Source: Acidimicrobiia bacterium
GTDB taxonomy: Bacteria > Actinomycetota > Acidimicrobiia > Spongiisociales > Spongiisociaceae
Reading direction: 5' to 3'
Length of the DNA: 50,402 bases
Assembly (NCBI GenBank): GCA_009838635.1
Contig: VXRE01000035.1
Span: forward strand, 1,065 to 51,466
A program made the translations under genes and the position numbers. Positions 17,673 through 26,101 of this stretch are shown in pieces. The number at the start of each line of letters is the position of its first letter. Within the stretch, counting starts at the first letter, position 1. The notes beneath the pieces are model-generated. The model saw nothing but the letters and a program-made list of their open reading frames with translations. It searched no databases and was not told where the DNA came from.

Positions 17673-18869
17673 GTGGGCAGACCACGCCGGACCGCGATCG
17701 TCAACATCGGGACTCTGGTCACGGGTGACCTGGCCGGCCCGGTCACGGATGCGGAGGCGCTGTTCATCGAGGACGGGTCCATCGTGTCGATCGGATCCTC
17801 CGAGGGCTACGAGCACGCCGACCAGGTGATCGACGCCAACGGGGCCACCGTCGGGCCGGGATTGATCGACTCCCATTGCCACGTGGTCATCGGTGACTTC
17901 ACCCCTCGCCAGAACGTGGTCGGCTTCCTCAGCTCGTACGTGCACGGTGGGATAACCCAGGTGATCTCACCCGGAGAGATCCACGCGCCGGGTCGACCGC
18001 ACGATGCCGACGGGGTGGTCGCCCTGGCCGTGTTCGCCCAGCGGTCATGGAGCAATTACCGGCCCAACGGGATGAAGGTCAACGGCGGAGCGGTGGTGCT
18101 CGAGCCGACCCTCCAGCCCGAGCACTTCCGTTATCTGGCTGACCAGGGGGTGTGGCTGGCCAAGTTCGGGTTCGGCCGGTACGAGGACCCGGCCGACGGA
18201 CTGCCGCAGGTCCGGGCGGCGCAGGAGGTGGGGATCAAGGTGATGTGCCATTCGGGTGGGGCGTCCATCCCCGGTTCGAAGCCCATCACCACCGATCATC
18301 TGATGCTGCTCCGTCCTGACGTGTGCGGCCACATCAACGGTGGCCCCTCGTCGCTTGACGATGACGGAGTCGTCCGGATCGTGTCCACGACCGATCTGGT
18401 GCTCCAGATCGTCCAGGCCGGTAACCTGCGGAGCGCCATCCAGATAGTGGAGTCGGTGCTCGAACACCGGGCTGAGCACCGGGTGATCATCGGGTCGGAC
18501 ACGCCCACCGGGACCGGTGTCATGCCGCTGGGCGTGCTCAAGACGATGGCCGAACTCTCCTCCCTCACAAATGCCGATCCGGCCACCGTGTGGGCATGGG
18601 CCTCGGGGGTGACGGCGGACGTCTACGGCTTGGATGCGGGGAAGGTCGAGGTGGGCCGGGCGGCCGACCTGGTGATCGCCGATGCGCCCTGGGGATCGTA
18701 TGGCGGAGACGCCCTCGGCGCCCTCGCCAGGGGCGACATCCCGGGCATCACCGCGGTCCTAATCGACGGCCGGGTCCGCGCCTTGCAGAGCCGCAACACC
18801 CCCGCCGCGGCCCGCCAGGTGACCGTCACCCCCGAGATCGGTGAGCTCCCCGGCTCTGCCCACGTCTGA
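17673..18869 (+). CDS. Enamidase-like amidohydrolase
   Basis: Extended resemblance to recalled E. barkeri enamidase: GLIDSHCHVVIGDFTPRQNVVGFLSS.VHGGITQVIS, KPDV-HINGGP, GSDTPTGTGVMPLG, GDIPGITAVLIDG...SRNTPPAAR. Confidence 0.83.
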   Translation: MGRPRRTAIVNIGTLVTGDLAGPVTDAEALFIEDGSIVSIGSSEGYEHADQVIDANGATVGPGLIDSHCHVVIGDFTPRQNVVGFLSSYVHGGITQVISPGEIHAPGRPHDADGVVALAVFAQRSWSNYRPNGMKVNGGAVVLEPTLQPEHFRYLADQGVWLAKFGFGRYEDPADGLPQVRAAQEVGIKVMCHSGGASIPGSKPITTDHLMLLRPDVCGHINGGPSSLDDDGVVRIVSTTDLVLQIVQAGNLRSAIQIVESVLEHRAEHRVIIGSDTPTGTGVMPLGVLKTMAELSSLTNADPATVWAWASGVTADVYGLDAGKVEVGRAADLVIADAPWGSYGGDALGALARGDIPGITAVLIDGRVRALQSRNTPAAARQVTVTPEIGELPGSAHV

Positions 18870-18875
18870 ACCGCA

Positions 18876-19100
18876 TCAGCGGAGGTACTTGCGGGCCACG
18901 GCCGCGTCGCGAAGGTCGTCTCGCTCGTTCGGCCGGAACTTCCCCCTCCACTTCGAGGCAAAGGACGGTGTCGACTCTCCTACCGCCTCCCTGAGTAGTT
19001 GCTCAATCATGGAGGAGAGAGACATCCCACGACTTCGGGCGTAGCTCTTGGCTACCGGGATCAACTCGGCGTCCACGGTGATGGTGAGCTTCCTCGTCAT
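18876..19100 (-). CDS. DUF6364-like RHH antitoxin-type protein
   Basis: MTRKLTITVDAELIPVAKSYARSRGMSLSSMIEQLL. Confidence 0.65.
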   Translation of the reverse strand: MTRKLTITVDAELIPVAKSYARSRGMSLSSMIEQLLREAVGESTPSFASKWRGKFRPNERDDLRDAAVARKYLR

Positions 19101-19109
19101 GCTCCTCCT

Positions 19110-19136
19110 GTACACGTATACACATAAACGTATCGT
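19110..19136 (-). promoter_or_regulatory. Possible autoregulatory operator of the RHH gene
   Basis: Minus strand GATACGTTTATGTGTATACGTGTACAGGAGG: repeated ATACGT beside the RBS. Confidence 0.35.
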
Positions 19137-19354
19137 CCCTCTAACCGATGGGGAATCCGGGATGGGTTCAGGTTGCCGATCCGCCGGGAGACCATCTACA
19201 ACCAACTACTATCGCCGCGAGAGTCCGCGCTCTGGGCAAGGGGTTCAGTAAGACTCCGACCAAGGCACGTCCGTGTCACGTAGGCGCATTCAGGACAGGT
19301 CACGACCGCGTCAGGAGCAGTGGACGTCGAGAAGCCGCCAGAGGAGACCGAGAA

Positions 19355-19957
19355 ATGAGCCTAGAACACGAGGTAACCGTTCCGGCCAGGGAGGGTCGGG
19401 GTGTCTACGTCCGCAAGGGTCAGTTGCTGGACATCGTCGATGTCGAAGGCCACCAGGTCGGGGATTTGATCGCGTGGTTCCGCAACGATCCCTCCGAGTA
19501 CCTGTCTCCGACCCACACCGTGTCGTGCAACGCCTCGATCGAGTTGGCGACGGGATCGCAGGTCTTCTCCAACCGACGCAACCCGGTGTTCACCATCGTC
19601 CGGGACGACGTGGAGCGCCACGACATCATCGTGCCGTGCTGTGACCACGAGCGTTTCAAGCGGGACTACGACCTCGACGATCACGACCATTGCCTGGCCA
19701 ACCTCTACCAGGCGCGCGACCTGCTCGGGGAGGACTTCGGCTTGCAAGGCGAGATGGCCTGGAACGTGTTCATGCACAACCGGGTGACCGACGACGGGGA
19801 CGTGGTGACCGATCCCGCCGCCCACGACGCCGGCGCCACGATGACCCTGCTGGCCCACGAGGATCTGGTGGTGCTCCTGTCCGCCTGCCCCCAGGACCTC
19901 ACCCCGTGCAACGATTTCAACCCCACCTCGATGCTCATGAGGCTTCGGGAGGACTAG
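19355..19957 (+). CDS. DUF1989 urea carboxylase-associated / carboxyguanidine deiminase-like protein
   Basis: VEGHQVGDLIAW...LSPTHTVSCNASIEL...SNRRNPVFTIVRD...PCCDHERF...CLANL...FMH...LLSACPQDLTPCNDFNPTSM. Confidence 0.85.
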   Translation: MSLEHEVTVPAREGRGVYVRKGQLLDIVDVEGHQVGDLIAWFRNDPSEYLSPTHTVSCNASIELATGSQVFSNRRNPVFTIVRDDVERHDIIVPCCDHERFKRDYDLDDHDHCLANLYQARDLLGEDFGLQGEMAWNVFMHNRVTDDGDVVTDPAAHDAGATMTLLAHEDLVVLLSACPQDLTPCNDFNPTSMLMRLRED

Positions 19958-20120
19958 TGGTCTGTCTGCGAAACAACCGGGTGCTCTGGCGGCCATCGGA
20001 GTCCCGTCGCTGCGTTCCGCTTCCTCAACGTACCCTGCGGGTACGCCTTCGTCAGCGGGCCTTGCGAGGAACACCGCTGCCTCGCCATACCACACCGCCA
20101 TTACACAGACAGACCACTAG
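19954..20120. mobile_element. MITE-like element, 167 bp, inverted termini (copy 1)
   Basis: Ends ctagtggtctgtctgcg and cacagacagaccactag are inverted repeats; internal hairpin cgtaccc-tgc-gggtacg; second copy at 46247-46321. Confidence 0.75.
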
Positions 20121-20150
20121 ACGGCACAACTAGACGGTTAGGAGGACCTG

Positions 20151-21185
20151 ATGACCACAACGATCCGGCACGAACCGGACGCCGCCCGCCTGGCTGAATC
20201 GGCTCGCAAGATCCGCTCACCGTTTGAACTCGACCTGTCTCTCCGGTTCTACTCGCCGCAGGCCAACCTCGACGGCATGCAGCATCCGCAGATAGCCGAT
20301 TGGCATCGCTACGTCGGCGAGGAGTGGACCCCGCCACCCACGCCCTCCGGCGGGCGGCGGGTGGCGCTGCTGATCCCTTGTACCAAGTACAAGCCCTACT
20401 CGACCAGCCGGGAGCATCGGGCTATCAACCGGGCGCTTCTGGAAGCGGGTTGGCGTCCCGAGGGAGCCTCTACCGCACCGGCGGGTATGGTCGGTCACCT
20501 CGACGACGGGGAGAGTCCGGATCTTCTCCATGACGGACCGCTCCGGCGTGGCGACGTGTTCCTGGACCGGTTCGTGCTGTCGGAGCCGATGGCGATCGTG
20601 CCCTATTCCCACATCTACTACTGGCGAGACGCCCCCAGCCCCGCCGCTTGCTACGACGATCCCGGTCTGTTCGAGGCGCGCGGGACCTCGGTGTCGCCGG
20701 AGCGGCCCGACTGCACGGCAACTCCGCTCGCGAACGGGAAGTGGAGGTGGGGTCCGGCGGAGCGCCAGGCCTTCGCCGAGACCCACAACTATCTGGCCGT
20801 GATCATCCGCCGGTGCCTGGTCCGGCTGTCGCCCGCCTATGCGGAGACAGGGGCGTGGGTTTCACCCGGATTGACTCATCGCAGCTTCCTGGCCGACGAC
20901 GCGTTCCGGCGCGCGGAGGGTCTGCCGCGGTCTCGAAAGGGCACTGCCGGGCCGGTCAAGCTGGTAGGGGTCCTGGAGGGCGCGCCGAGCCTGGTCACGA
21001 TGATGCCCACCCAGGATCAACTGGAGGACGCCCGCAGTCGCTTGGCGGGACGGCTGGAGGCGGAAGGCCGCCCGGCCACGCCGGCCGCGGTCCGGGCGGT
21101 CTACGCCCGCGGGGACGGGAACGACACCCCGCTCGGTCTGCCAGAGGCGCTCACCCATCTCACGGGTTGGCTCGACACGGTATGA
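20151..21185 (+). CDS. Stand-alone DUF5591/ArcS catalytic-domain-like protein
   Basis: PCTKYKPYSTSREH matches PCX3KPYX2SX2H; downstream VLSEPMAIVPYSHIYYWRDAP.ACYDDPGLFE parallels the ArcS core; no TGT or PUA region seen. Confidence 0.65.
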   Translation: MTTTIRHEPDAARLAESARKIRSPFELDLSLRFYSPQANLDGMQHPQIADWHRYVGEEWTPPPTPSGGRRVALLIPCTKYKPYSTSREHRAINRALLEAGWRPEGASTAPAGMVGHLDDGESPDLLHDGPLRRGDVFLDRFVLSEPMAIVPYSHIYYWRDAPSPAACYDDPGLFEARGTSVSPERPDCTATPLANGKWRWGPAERQAFAETHNYLAVIIRRCLVRLSPAYAETGAWVSPGLTHRSFLADDAFRRAEGLPRSRKGTAGPVKLVGVLEGAPSLVTMMPTQDQLEDARSRLAGRLEAEGRPATPAAVRAVYARGDGNDTPLGLPEALTHLTGWLDTV

Positions 21186-21883
21186 GTGAGGACCTGGAGG
21201 GGCTGCGGAGCGCCGTCGCCTCGACCGCCCGCATACTGGCTTCCGCCGGGCTGGCCGAGGCCTTCGGGCACGTCTCTGCCCGGACTCCCGCCGGGTTCCT
21301 GATCACGAGCACCAGCCCGCTGTTCGAGGCCACGGCCGATGACGTGATCCGGGTCGAGGCCGGCGTGCCTGCCGGGGGGCCGACCCACGCTGCTCCGCTG
21401 GAAATGCCCATGCACGCGGCCATCTACGACTCCCGTCCCGATGTAGGGGCCATCTGCCGCGGCCACCCGCCGTACGTGGTGACCTGGGGGGTGTCCGCCG
21501 AACCGCTGCCCCTGCTGCACGGGCTGGGCGGCATGGCGGGCCGGACCGTTCGGACGCACCCGGAGATCGAGTTGGTCAAGACGGCTGAGGCGGGCAAGTC
21601 GGTAGCCCGGACCCTCGGGGATGATTCCAGCGTCCTGCTGGCCGCCAACGGGTGCCTGGCGGTGGGCGCCGACCTCCTGGAGGCTGCTACCCGCCTGTGG
21701 TTTCTGGAGGAGCGGGCACGGGTGGTGGTCCAGGCTCGCAGCGCCGGCCTGACCCCGCTGACGGTCCGCGAGTACACCTGGGACCGGCGCTTGTCCGACT
21801 CCGCCCCGGAGTTGGTTCGAGCGCGGGAGTGGATGCGCCGGTCCTTCGCCCCCGATCAGGACAAGGGAGGCAGTCCATCATGA
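21182..21883 (+). CDS. Class II aldolase/adducin-family protein
   Basis: GLAEAFGHVSART.AGFLITST, EMPMHAAIYDSRPDVGAICRGHPPYVVTWG; ATGA overlap with upstream gene. Confidence 0.85.
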   Translation: MSEDLEGLRSAVASTARILASAGLAEAFGHVSARTPAGFLITSTSPLFEATADDVIRVEAGVPAGGPTHAAPLEMPMHAAIYDSRPDVGAICRGHPPYVVTWGVSAEPLPLLHGLGGMAGRTVRTHPEIELVKTAEAGKSVARTLGDDSSVLLAANGCLAVGADLLEAATRLWFLEERARVVVQARSAGLTPLTVREYTWDRRLSDSAPELVRAREWMRRSFAPDQDKGGSPS

Positions 21884-23145
21884 GCGAACCTGTCGGCAAG
21901 CAGCTCGACCACCACCCGGAGATGTCCGCCCACGAGGCCGACGCCTACCGGAACGACTTCGTCCGCCACCTTTGCCAGACCGTGCCCGGCATCAAGGAGA
22001 GCGTGATCGTGGACGCGGCCGGCTGCTCGCTCAAGACGGCCGAGGGTCGGATCCTTCTCGACATGATCTCGGGCATCGCGGTGTCCAACCTGGGTCATTG
22101 CCATCCCGCGGTGGTCAAGGCCGTCCAGGACCAGGTTGCGCGGTTCTCCCATGTTGACGTGTACGGCCGGTTCACCCTGCCCCCGCAGGTGGAGATCGCC
22201 CGGCGGCTGGCGTCGGTCACGCCCGGCGATCTGGATGTGGCCTTTCTGACGAGTACCGGAACGGAGGCGACGGAGGGCGCCTTGAAGCTGGCCCGCAAAT
22301 ACACGGGCCGTCCGGGGTTCGTCGCGTTCCAGCGTTCGTTCCATGGGCGCACGTTGGGCTCGCTCTCCGTGACCTGGCGGGAGGAGTGGCGCAAGCCGTT
22401 CGAGCCCCTTCTCGAACCGGTGCGCTTCGCTCCCTTCGACGACCTCGATGCGGCCGACCGGGCCATAGACGACGCCATAGCGGCGGTCATAGTGGAGCCC
22501 ATCCAGGGCGAGGGCGGGGTTCGCATCCCTTCGGACGGGTTCCTTCCGGGACTCCGGGAGCTCTGTACCGAACGGGGTGCGTTGCTGATCTGCGACGAGG
22601 TCCAGGGCGGCATGGGGCGCTCCGGCAAGTGGTTCTCATGCCAGAACTGGGGGGTGACGCCCGACGTCATCACCGTGGCCAAGGCCTTCGGGGGCGGCCT
22701 TCCCCTGGGCGCGTTCATCTCCACCGCCGAGATCTTCTCCACCTTCCTGGACCCGCCCCTGTCCCACCTCACCACCTTCGGCGGGAACCCGGTCTCCTGC
22801 GCCGCCGCCATAGCCGCCTTCGACGTGATCCGGAACGAGGGCCTGGTGGAGCGGGCCGCGGATATGGGGGTGTACCTCCGCAGCGGCCTCCGTTCCGTCC
22901 GCCGGGACCATCCCGGGACGTTGGCAGGCATCCGCGGCATGGGCCTGTGGTGTGCGTTCGACGTCCAACCGGCCGAACTGGCTCAGCCCCTGGTGGAGGA
23001 GATGGCCCGCCGCGGGGTAGTGGTCGGGTCGATGCTCAACTCGGCCGGAACGGTCCGGGTGGCCCCACCGCTGGTGGTCGAGCAGGAACACATCGACCGG
23101 TTCCTCGGGATCCTGGAAAGCTCCCTGAACACCCTGGAGGGCTGA
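21880..23145 (+). CDS. Class III PLP aminotransferase (4-aminobutyrate/ornithine type)
   Basis: FLTSTGTEATEGALKLAR, FHGRTLGSLSVT, LLICDEVQGGMGRSGKWF, VITVAKAFGGGLPLGAF. Confidence 0.93.
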   Translation: MSEPVGKQLDHHPEMSAHEADAYRNDFVRHLCQTVPGIKESVIVDAAGCSLKTAEGRILLDMISGIAVSNLGHCHPAVVKAVQDQVARFSHVDVYGRFTLPPQVEIARRLASVTPGDLDVAFLTSTGTEATEGALKLARKYTGRPGFVAFQRSFHGRTLGSLSVTWREEWRKPFEPLLEPVRFAPFDDLDAADRAIDDAIAAVIVEPIQGEGGVRIPSDGFLPGLRELCTERGALLICDEVQGGMGRSGKWFSCQNWGVTPDVITVAKAFGGGLPLGAFISTAEIFSTFLDPPLSHLTTFGGNPVSCAAAIAAFDVIRNEGLVERAADMGVYLRSGLRSVRRDHPGTLAGIRGMGLWCAFDVQPAELAQPLVEEMARRGVVVGSMLNSAGTVRVAPPLVVEQEHIDRFLGILESSLNTLEG

Positions 23146-24530
23146 TGCCGCCTTCCGTTCCTCCCGGCGAGCATTTGATCGTCCGGGGTGCCTGGGTGCT
23201 GACCATGGGACCCGTTGGTGCCATCGAGGACGGGGCCGTCCATATCGAGGGTGGCGGGATCACCTCGGTGGGTCCTTACCGGGAGTTGAGGAGGCAGCAT
23301 CCAGACGTGGCCGTGGTGGGCGACGAGCACAGCATCGTGCTTCCGGGTCTCATCAACGCCCACACCCACCTCTCCGAGGCGCTCATTCCGGGCATGGGCT
23401 CGGAGCTGAGCCTCTACGAATGGGGCGAACGCCTGGTCACTCCCGTTTCGAGGAACCTCACGGCGGAGATGGCGCGGGAGGGGACCATCCTGAAGGCCGC
23501 CGAGATGATCCGTTCGGGGATCACCTTCGTCAACGACATGTTCGTCCACTCGAATCCCGGGACCCGCGCATCGCTGGGCGTGGTCGAGGGCCTCGTGGAA
23601 GTGGGCCTTCGTGGAGCCGTCAGCTTCGGGGCGGAGGATGCCCTGGGCGACACCTCCTCGATCCCCCCGATGGGGGTGGAGGAGGTCCTTGAGGAGCATC
23701 ACGATCTGGCGGCCGCTGCTCGGGAGTCCGGCCTGGTGGGATTCCGGTACGGAATCGGGACCCTGCTCGGGCAGTCCGACGAGCTGCTCGAGGCCGGAGC
23801 GGCTGCCTGCCGCGAGAACGGCTGGGGGGTTCACACCCATCTCTCCGAGGTACGGGAGGAGGTTGTCCACTCCTCCTTGCGGTGGGGGCGGCGCCCGGTG
23901 TCGCAAGCCGCTCACCTGGGCTTTCTCGATGTCCCTCTCCTGGCGGCTCACGCCATCTGGGTCACCCAGGAGGACATCGAGATCCTGGCCGGGGCGCGGG
24001 CGGGGATAGCCCACAACCCGGTCGCCAACATGATCCTGGGCTCCGGCGTGTGCCCGCTGGCGCGGCTCCGAGCAGCGGGCCTCGAGGTGGGGATCGGAAC
24101 CGACGGGGCGGCTTCCAACGACTCCCAGAACATGTTCGAAGCCGTGAAGATGGCCGCGCTCCTCCAGAAGGTTCACGAGTTGGATCCCGCAGTGATCTCG
24201 GCCGATGAGGTCCTGGAGATGGCGACCATCGGCGGCGCCCGGGTGCTGGGCGTTGATAGCGAGGTGGGCAGCCTGGAGGCCGGGAAGCGGGCCGACCTGG
24301 TCCTGCTCAGCGGAACGGTCGAGCTGGCCGCCGTCCACGACCCCTACCAGCAGGTCGTCTACTGCGCCGGTCCGGGCTCGGTCAGCGATGTCTGGGTCGA
24401 CGGGCGCCGGCTCTTGGCGGAACGATCCCTGACCACTATCGACGAGGCCGCCCAGATAGCCCGGGGGCGGTCGCTGGCCCGCGCAGTGGTCCGGGAAGCG
24501 GGGCTGAGCGGGGTTCACTCCCTCTTATGA
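23145..24530 (+). CDS. TRZ/ATZ (MtaD/AtzA-like) amidohydrolase
   Basis: LPGLINAHTHLSEALIPGM, HTHLSEVREEV, AHAIW, IGTDGAASNDSQNM, EAGKRADLVLL. Confidence 0.92.
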   Translation: MPPSVPPGEHLIVRGAWVLTMGPVGAIEDGAVHIEGGGITSVGPYRELRRQHPDVAVVGDEHSIVLPGLINAHTHLSEALIPGMGSELSLYEWGERLVTPVSRNLTAEMAREGTILKAAEMIRSGITFVNDMFVHSNPGTRASLGVVEGLVEVGLRGAVSFGAEDALGDTSSIPPMGVEEVLEEHHDLAAAARESGLVGFRYGIGTLLGQSDELLEAGAAACRENGWGVHTHLSEVREEVVHSSLRWGRRPVSQAAHLGFLDVPLLAAHAIWVTQEDIEILAGARAGIAHNPVANMILGSGVCPLARLRAAGLEVGIGTDGAASNDSQNMFEAVKMAALLQKVHELDPAVISADEVLEMATIGGARVLGVDSEVGSLEAGKRADLVLLSGTVELAAVHDPYQQVVYCAGPGSVSDVWVDGRRLLAERSLTTIDEAAQIARGRSLARAVVREAGLSGVHSLL

Positions 24531-26101
24531 CCCGCGTGGCGGTCATCGGAGGGGGCCACAACGGTCTGGTCTGCGCATGCTTCCTTGCCAACGCCGGTCT
24601 CGACGTCACCGTCTTCGAGGCCAACGCGACGGCGGGCGGATGTATCTGGACCGACCAGCTTGCTTCCGGCTACCGCCTGGAGCGGGGCGCCATCGATCAC
24701 GGCATGATCCTCGGCATCGCTGAAGAGCTGGGCCTGGCCCGGTTCGGCCTGGAGTACGCCTTCCGGGAGGTGTCGGTCGGGGCAGGCTTCGGGGACGGCA
24801 CGCGGTTGCTGTTCCACGGGGACCTGTCAACCACCCTGGCGGGTTTCGGCGCCCTCGACCCCCGAGACGTAGAGGGCTACCGGAAGCTGTCGGAGCTGGG
24901 AACCGGTCTGCTGGGGATGATGGACGCCTTCGCCACCCCGCCGTCGCTGGCCCAGATCGCCGAGCTGGGACCCATAGCAGGGTTCGACCCGCTCCGGACG
25001 GTCCTGGCCTCGGCCGAGAAGGTGGTCGGCGCCCACATCGCCGATCCGCACCTGGCCGCTGCTCTCACCATGTACGGGGCGTTCAGCCAGCTCCCCCCGT
25101 GGGTACCCGGCACCGGCCTGTTCGGCCTGCTGCTGGCCGGTTCGCACGGCCACGGGGCCGGGCGCCCCATCGGCGGCTCCGTCCAGCTGGTCAATGCCCT
25201 GGTCGGTGCCCTCGAGTCGGCCGGCGGGAAGATCCTCACCGACACTGCGGTGGCGTCGATCCATCGGTCGGGCGCCGAGTCGAGGATCACCACCGCGGCC
25301 GGGGACACCGCAACCTTCGACCGGGTGGTCTCGGCGCTCGACGTGGCGCGCACCGCCCGGCTTATGGCCGAGCCCGTGCCGGAGCTCGACGAGGCGGCCC
25401 GGATGGTGACCAGCGGATCCCTCAACGTTGCCGAGTTCAAGGTGGATCTGGCGCTGTCCGCCGTGGCCGAGCCCGGTCGGTTCGGTCACCCCGAGGCGAT
25501 CTGGCTGCTGCAGCAACACCCCGGCTCCATGGACCGGTCGTTCGGCGAGATCGCGGCCGGCCTCTATCCATCGGAACCGGCCATGCTCTGGGCCTCGCCC
25601 TCGGCCCTGGACCCGTCGGCCGCGCCCGAGGGTGGCGGCGTAGCCTGGTTGTCGACCTTCGTGCCGGCCCGTCTCAGGCATGGGGATTGGACGGGGGCGG
25701 AGGTGTCGAGGCATGCAGAGCGCGTGATCGACGGCTACCGGGCCATCACGGGCGTCTCGCTCAGGGACCGGATCGTTGACAAGCGGGTAACCGGCCCTGT
25801 GGACTGGGAGAGGCGCATGGGCGCCAGGTTCGGCAATCCCAACCACATCGACATGACCATCGACCAGATGTTCTCGCTCCGGCCCGGCGCCGGCCGGGGT
25901 TACCGGACCGCCGTTCCCTGGCTCTACCTGACGGGCGCCGGCACGTTCCCGGGCGGAGGCTTGTCGGGTGTGCCGGGCAAGAACGCCGCGCTGACCGTGC
26001 TCCACGACTTGGGCCGCAAGCGTTCCCGGCAGGCTGAGCCGTCCACCATGTCGACGCTGGTCCGCGGTTGGCGCATGTACCGTTCCCTGAAGAAGCGATG
26101 A
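24527..26101 (+). CDS. NAD(P)/FAD-dependent oxidoreductase (phytoene desaturase-like)
   Basis: VAVIGGGHNGLVCACFLANAGLDVTVFEANATAGG Rossmann/FAD motif; C-terminal PWLYLTGAGTFPGGGLSGVPGKNAA. Confidence 0.9.
   Translation: MTRVAVIGGGHNGLVCACFLANAGLDVTVFEANATAGGCIWTDQLASGYRLERGAIDHGMILGIAEELGLARFGLEYAFREVSVGAGFGDGTRLLFHGDLSTTLAGFGALDPRDVEGYRKLSELGTGLLGMMDAFATPPSLAQIAELGPIAGFDPLRTVLASAEKVVGAHIADPHLAAALTMYGAFSQLPPWVPGTGLFGLLLAGSHGHGAGRPIGGSVQLVNALVGALESAGGKILTDTAVASIHRSGAESRITTAAGDTATFDRVVSALDVARTARLMAEPVPELDEAARMVTSGSLNVAEFKVDLALSAVAEPGRFGHPEAIWLLQQHPGSMDRSFGEIAAGLYPSEPAMLWASPSALDPSAAPEGGGVAWLSTFVPARLRHGDWTGAEVSRHAERVIDGYRAITGVSLRDRIVDKRVTGPVDWERRMGARFGNPNHIDMTIDQMFSLRPGAGRGYRTAVPWLYLTGAGTFPGGGLSGVPGKNAALTVLHDLGRKRSRQAEPSTMSTLVRGWRMYRSLKKR

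Noticed and set aside
19361-20101. 246-aa minus-strand ORF
   Set aside because: Antisense to DUF1989 and running through the MITE; composition typical of a shadow ORF in high-GC DNA.
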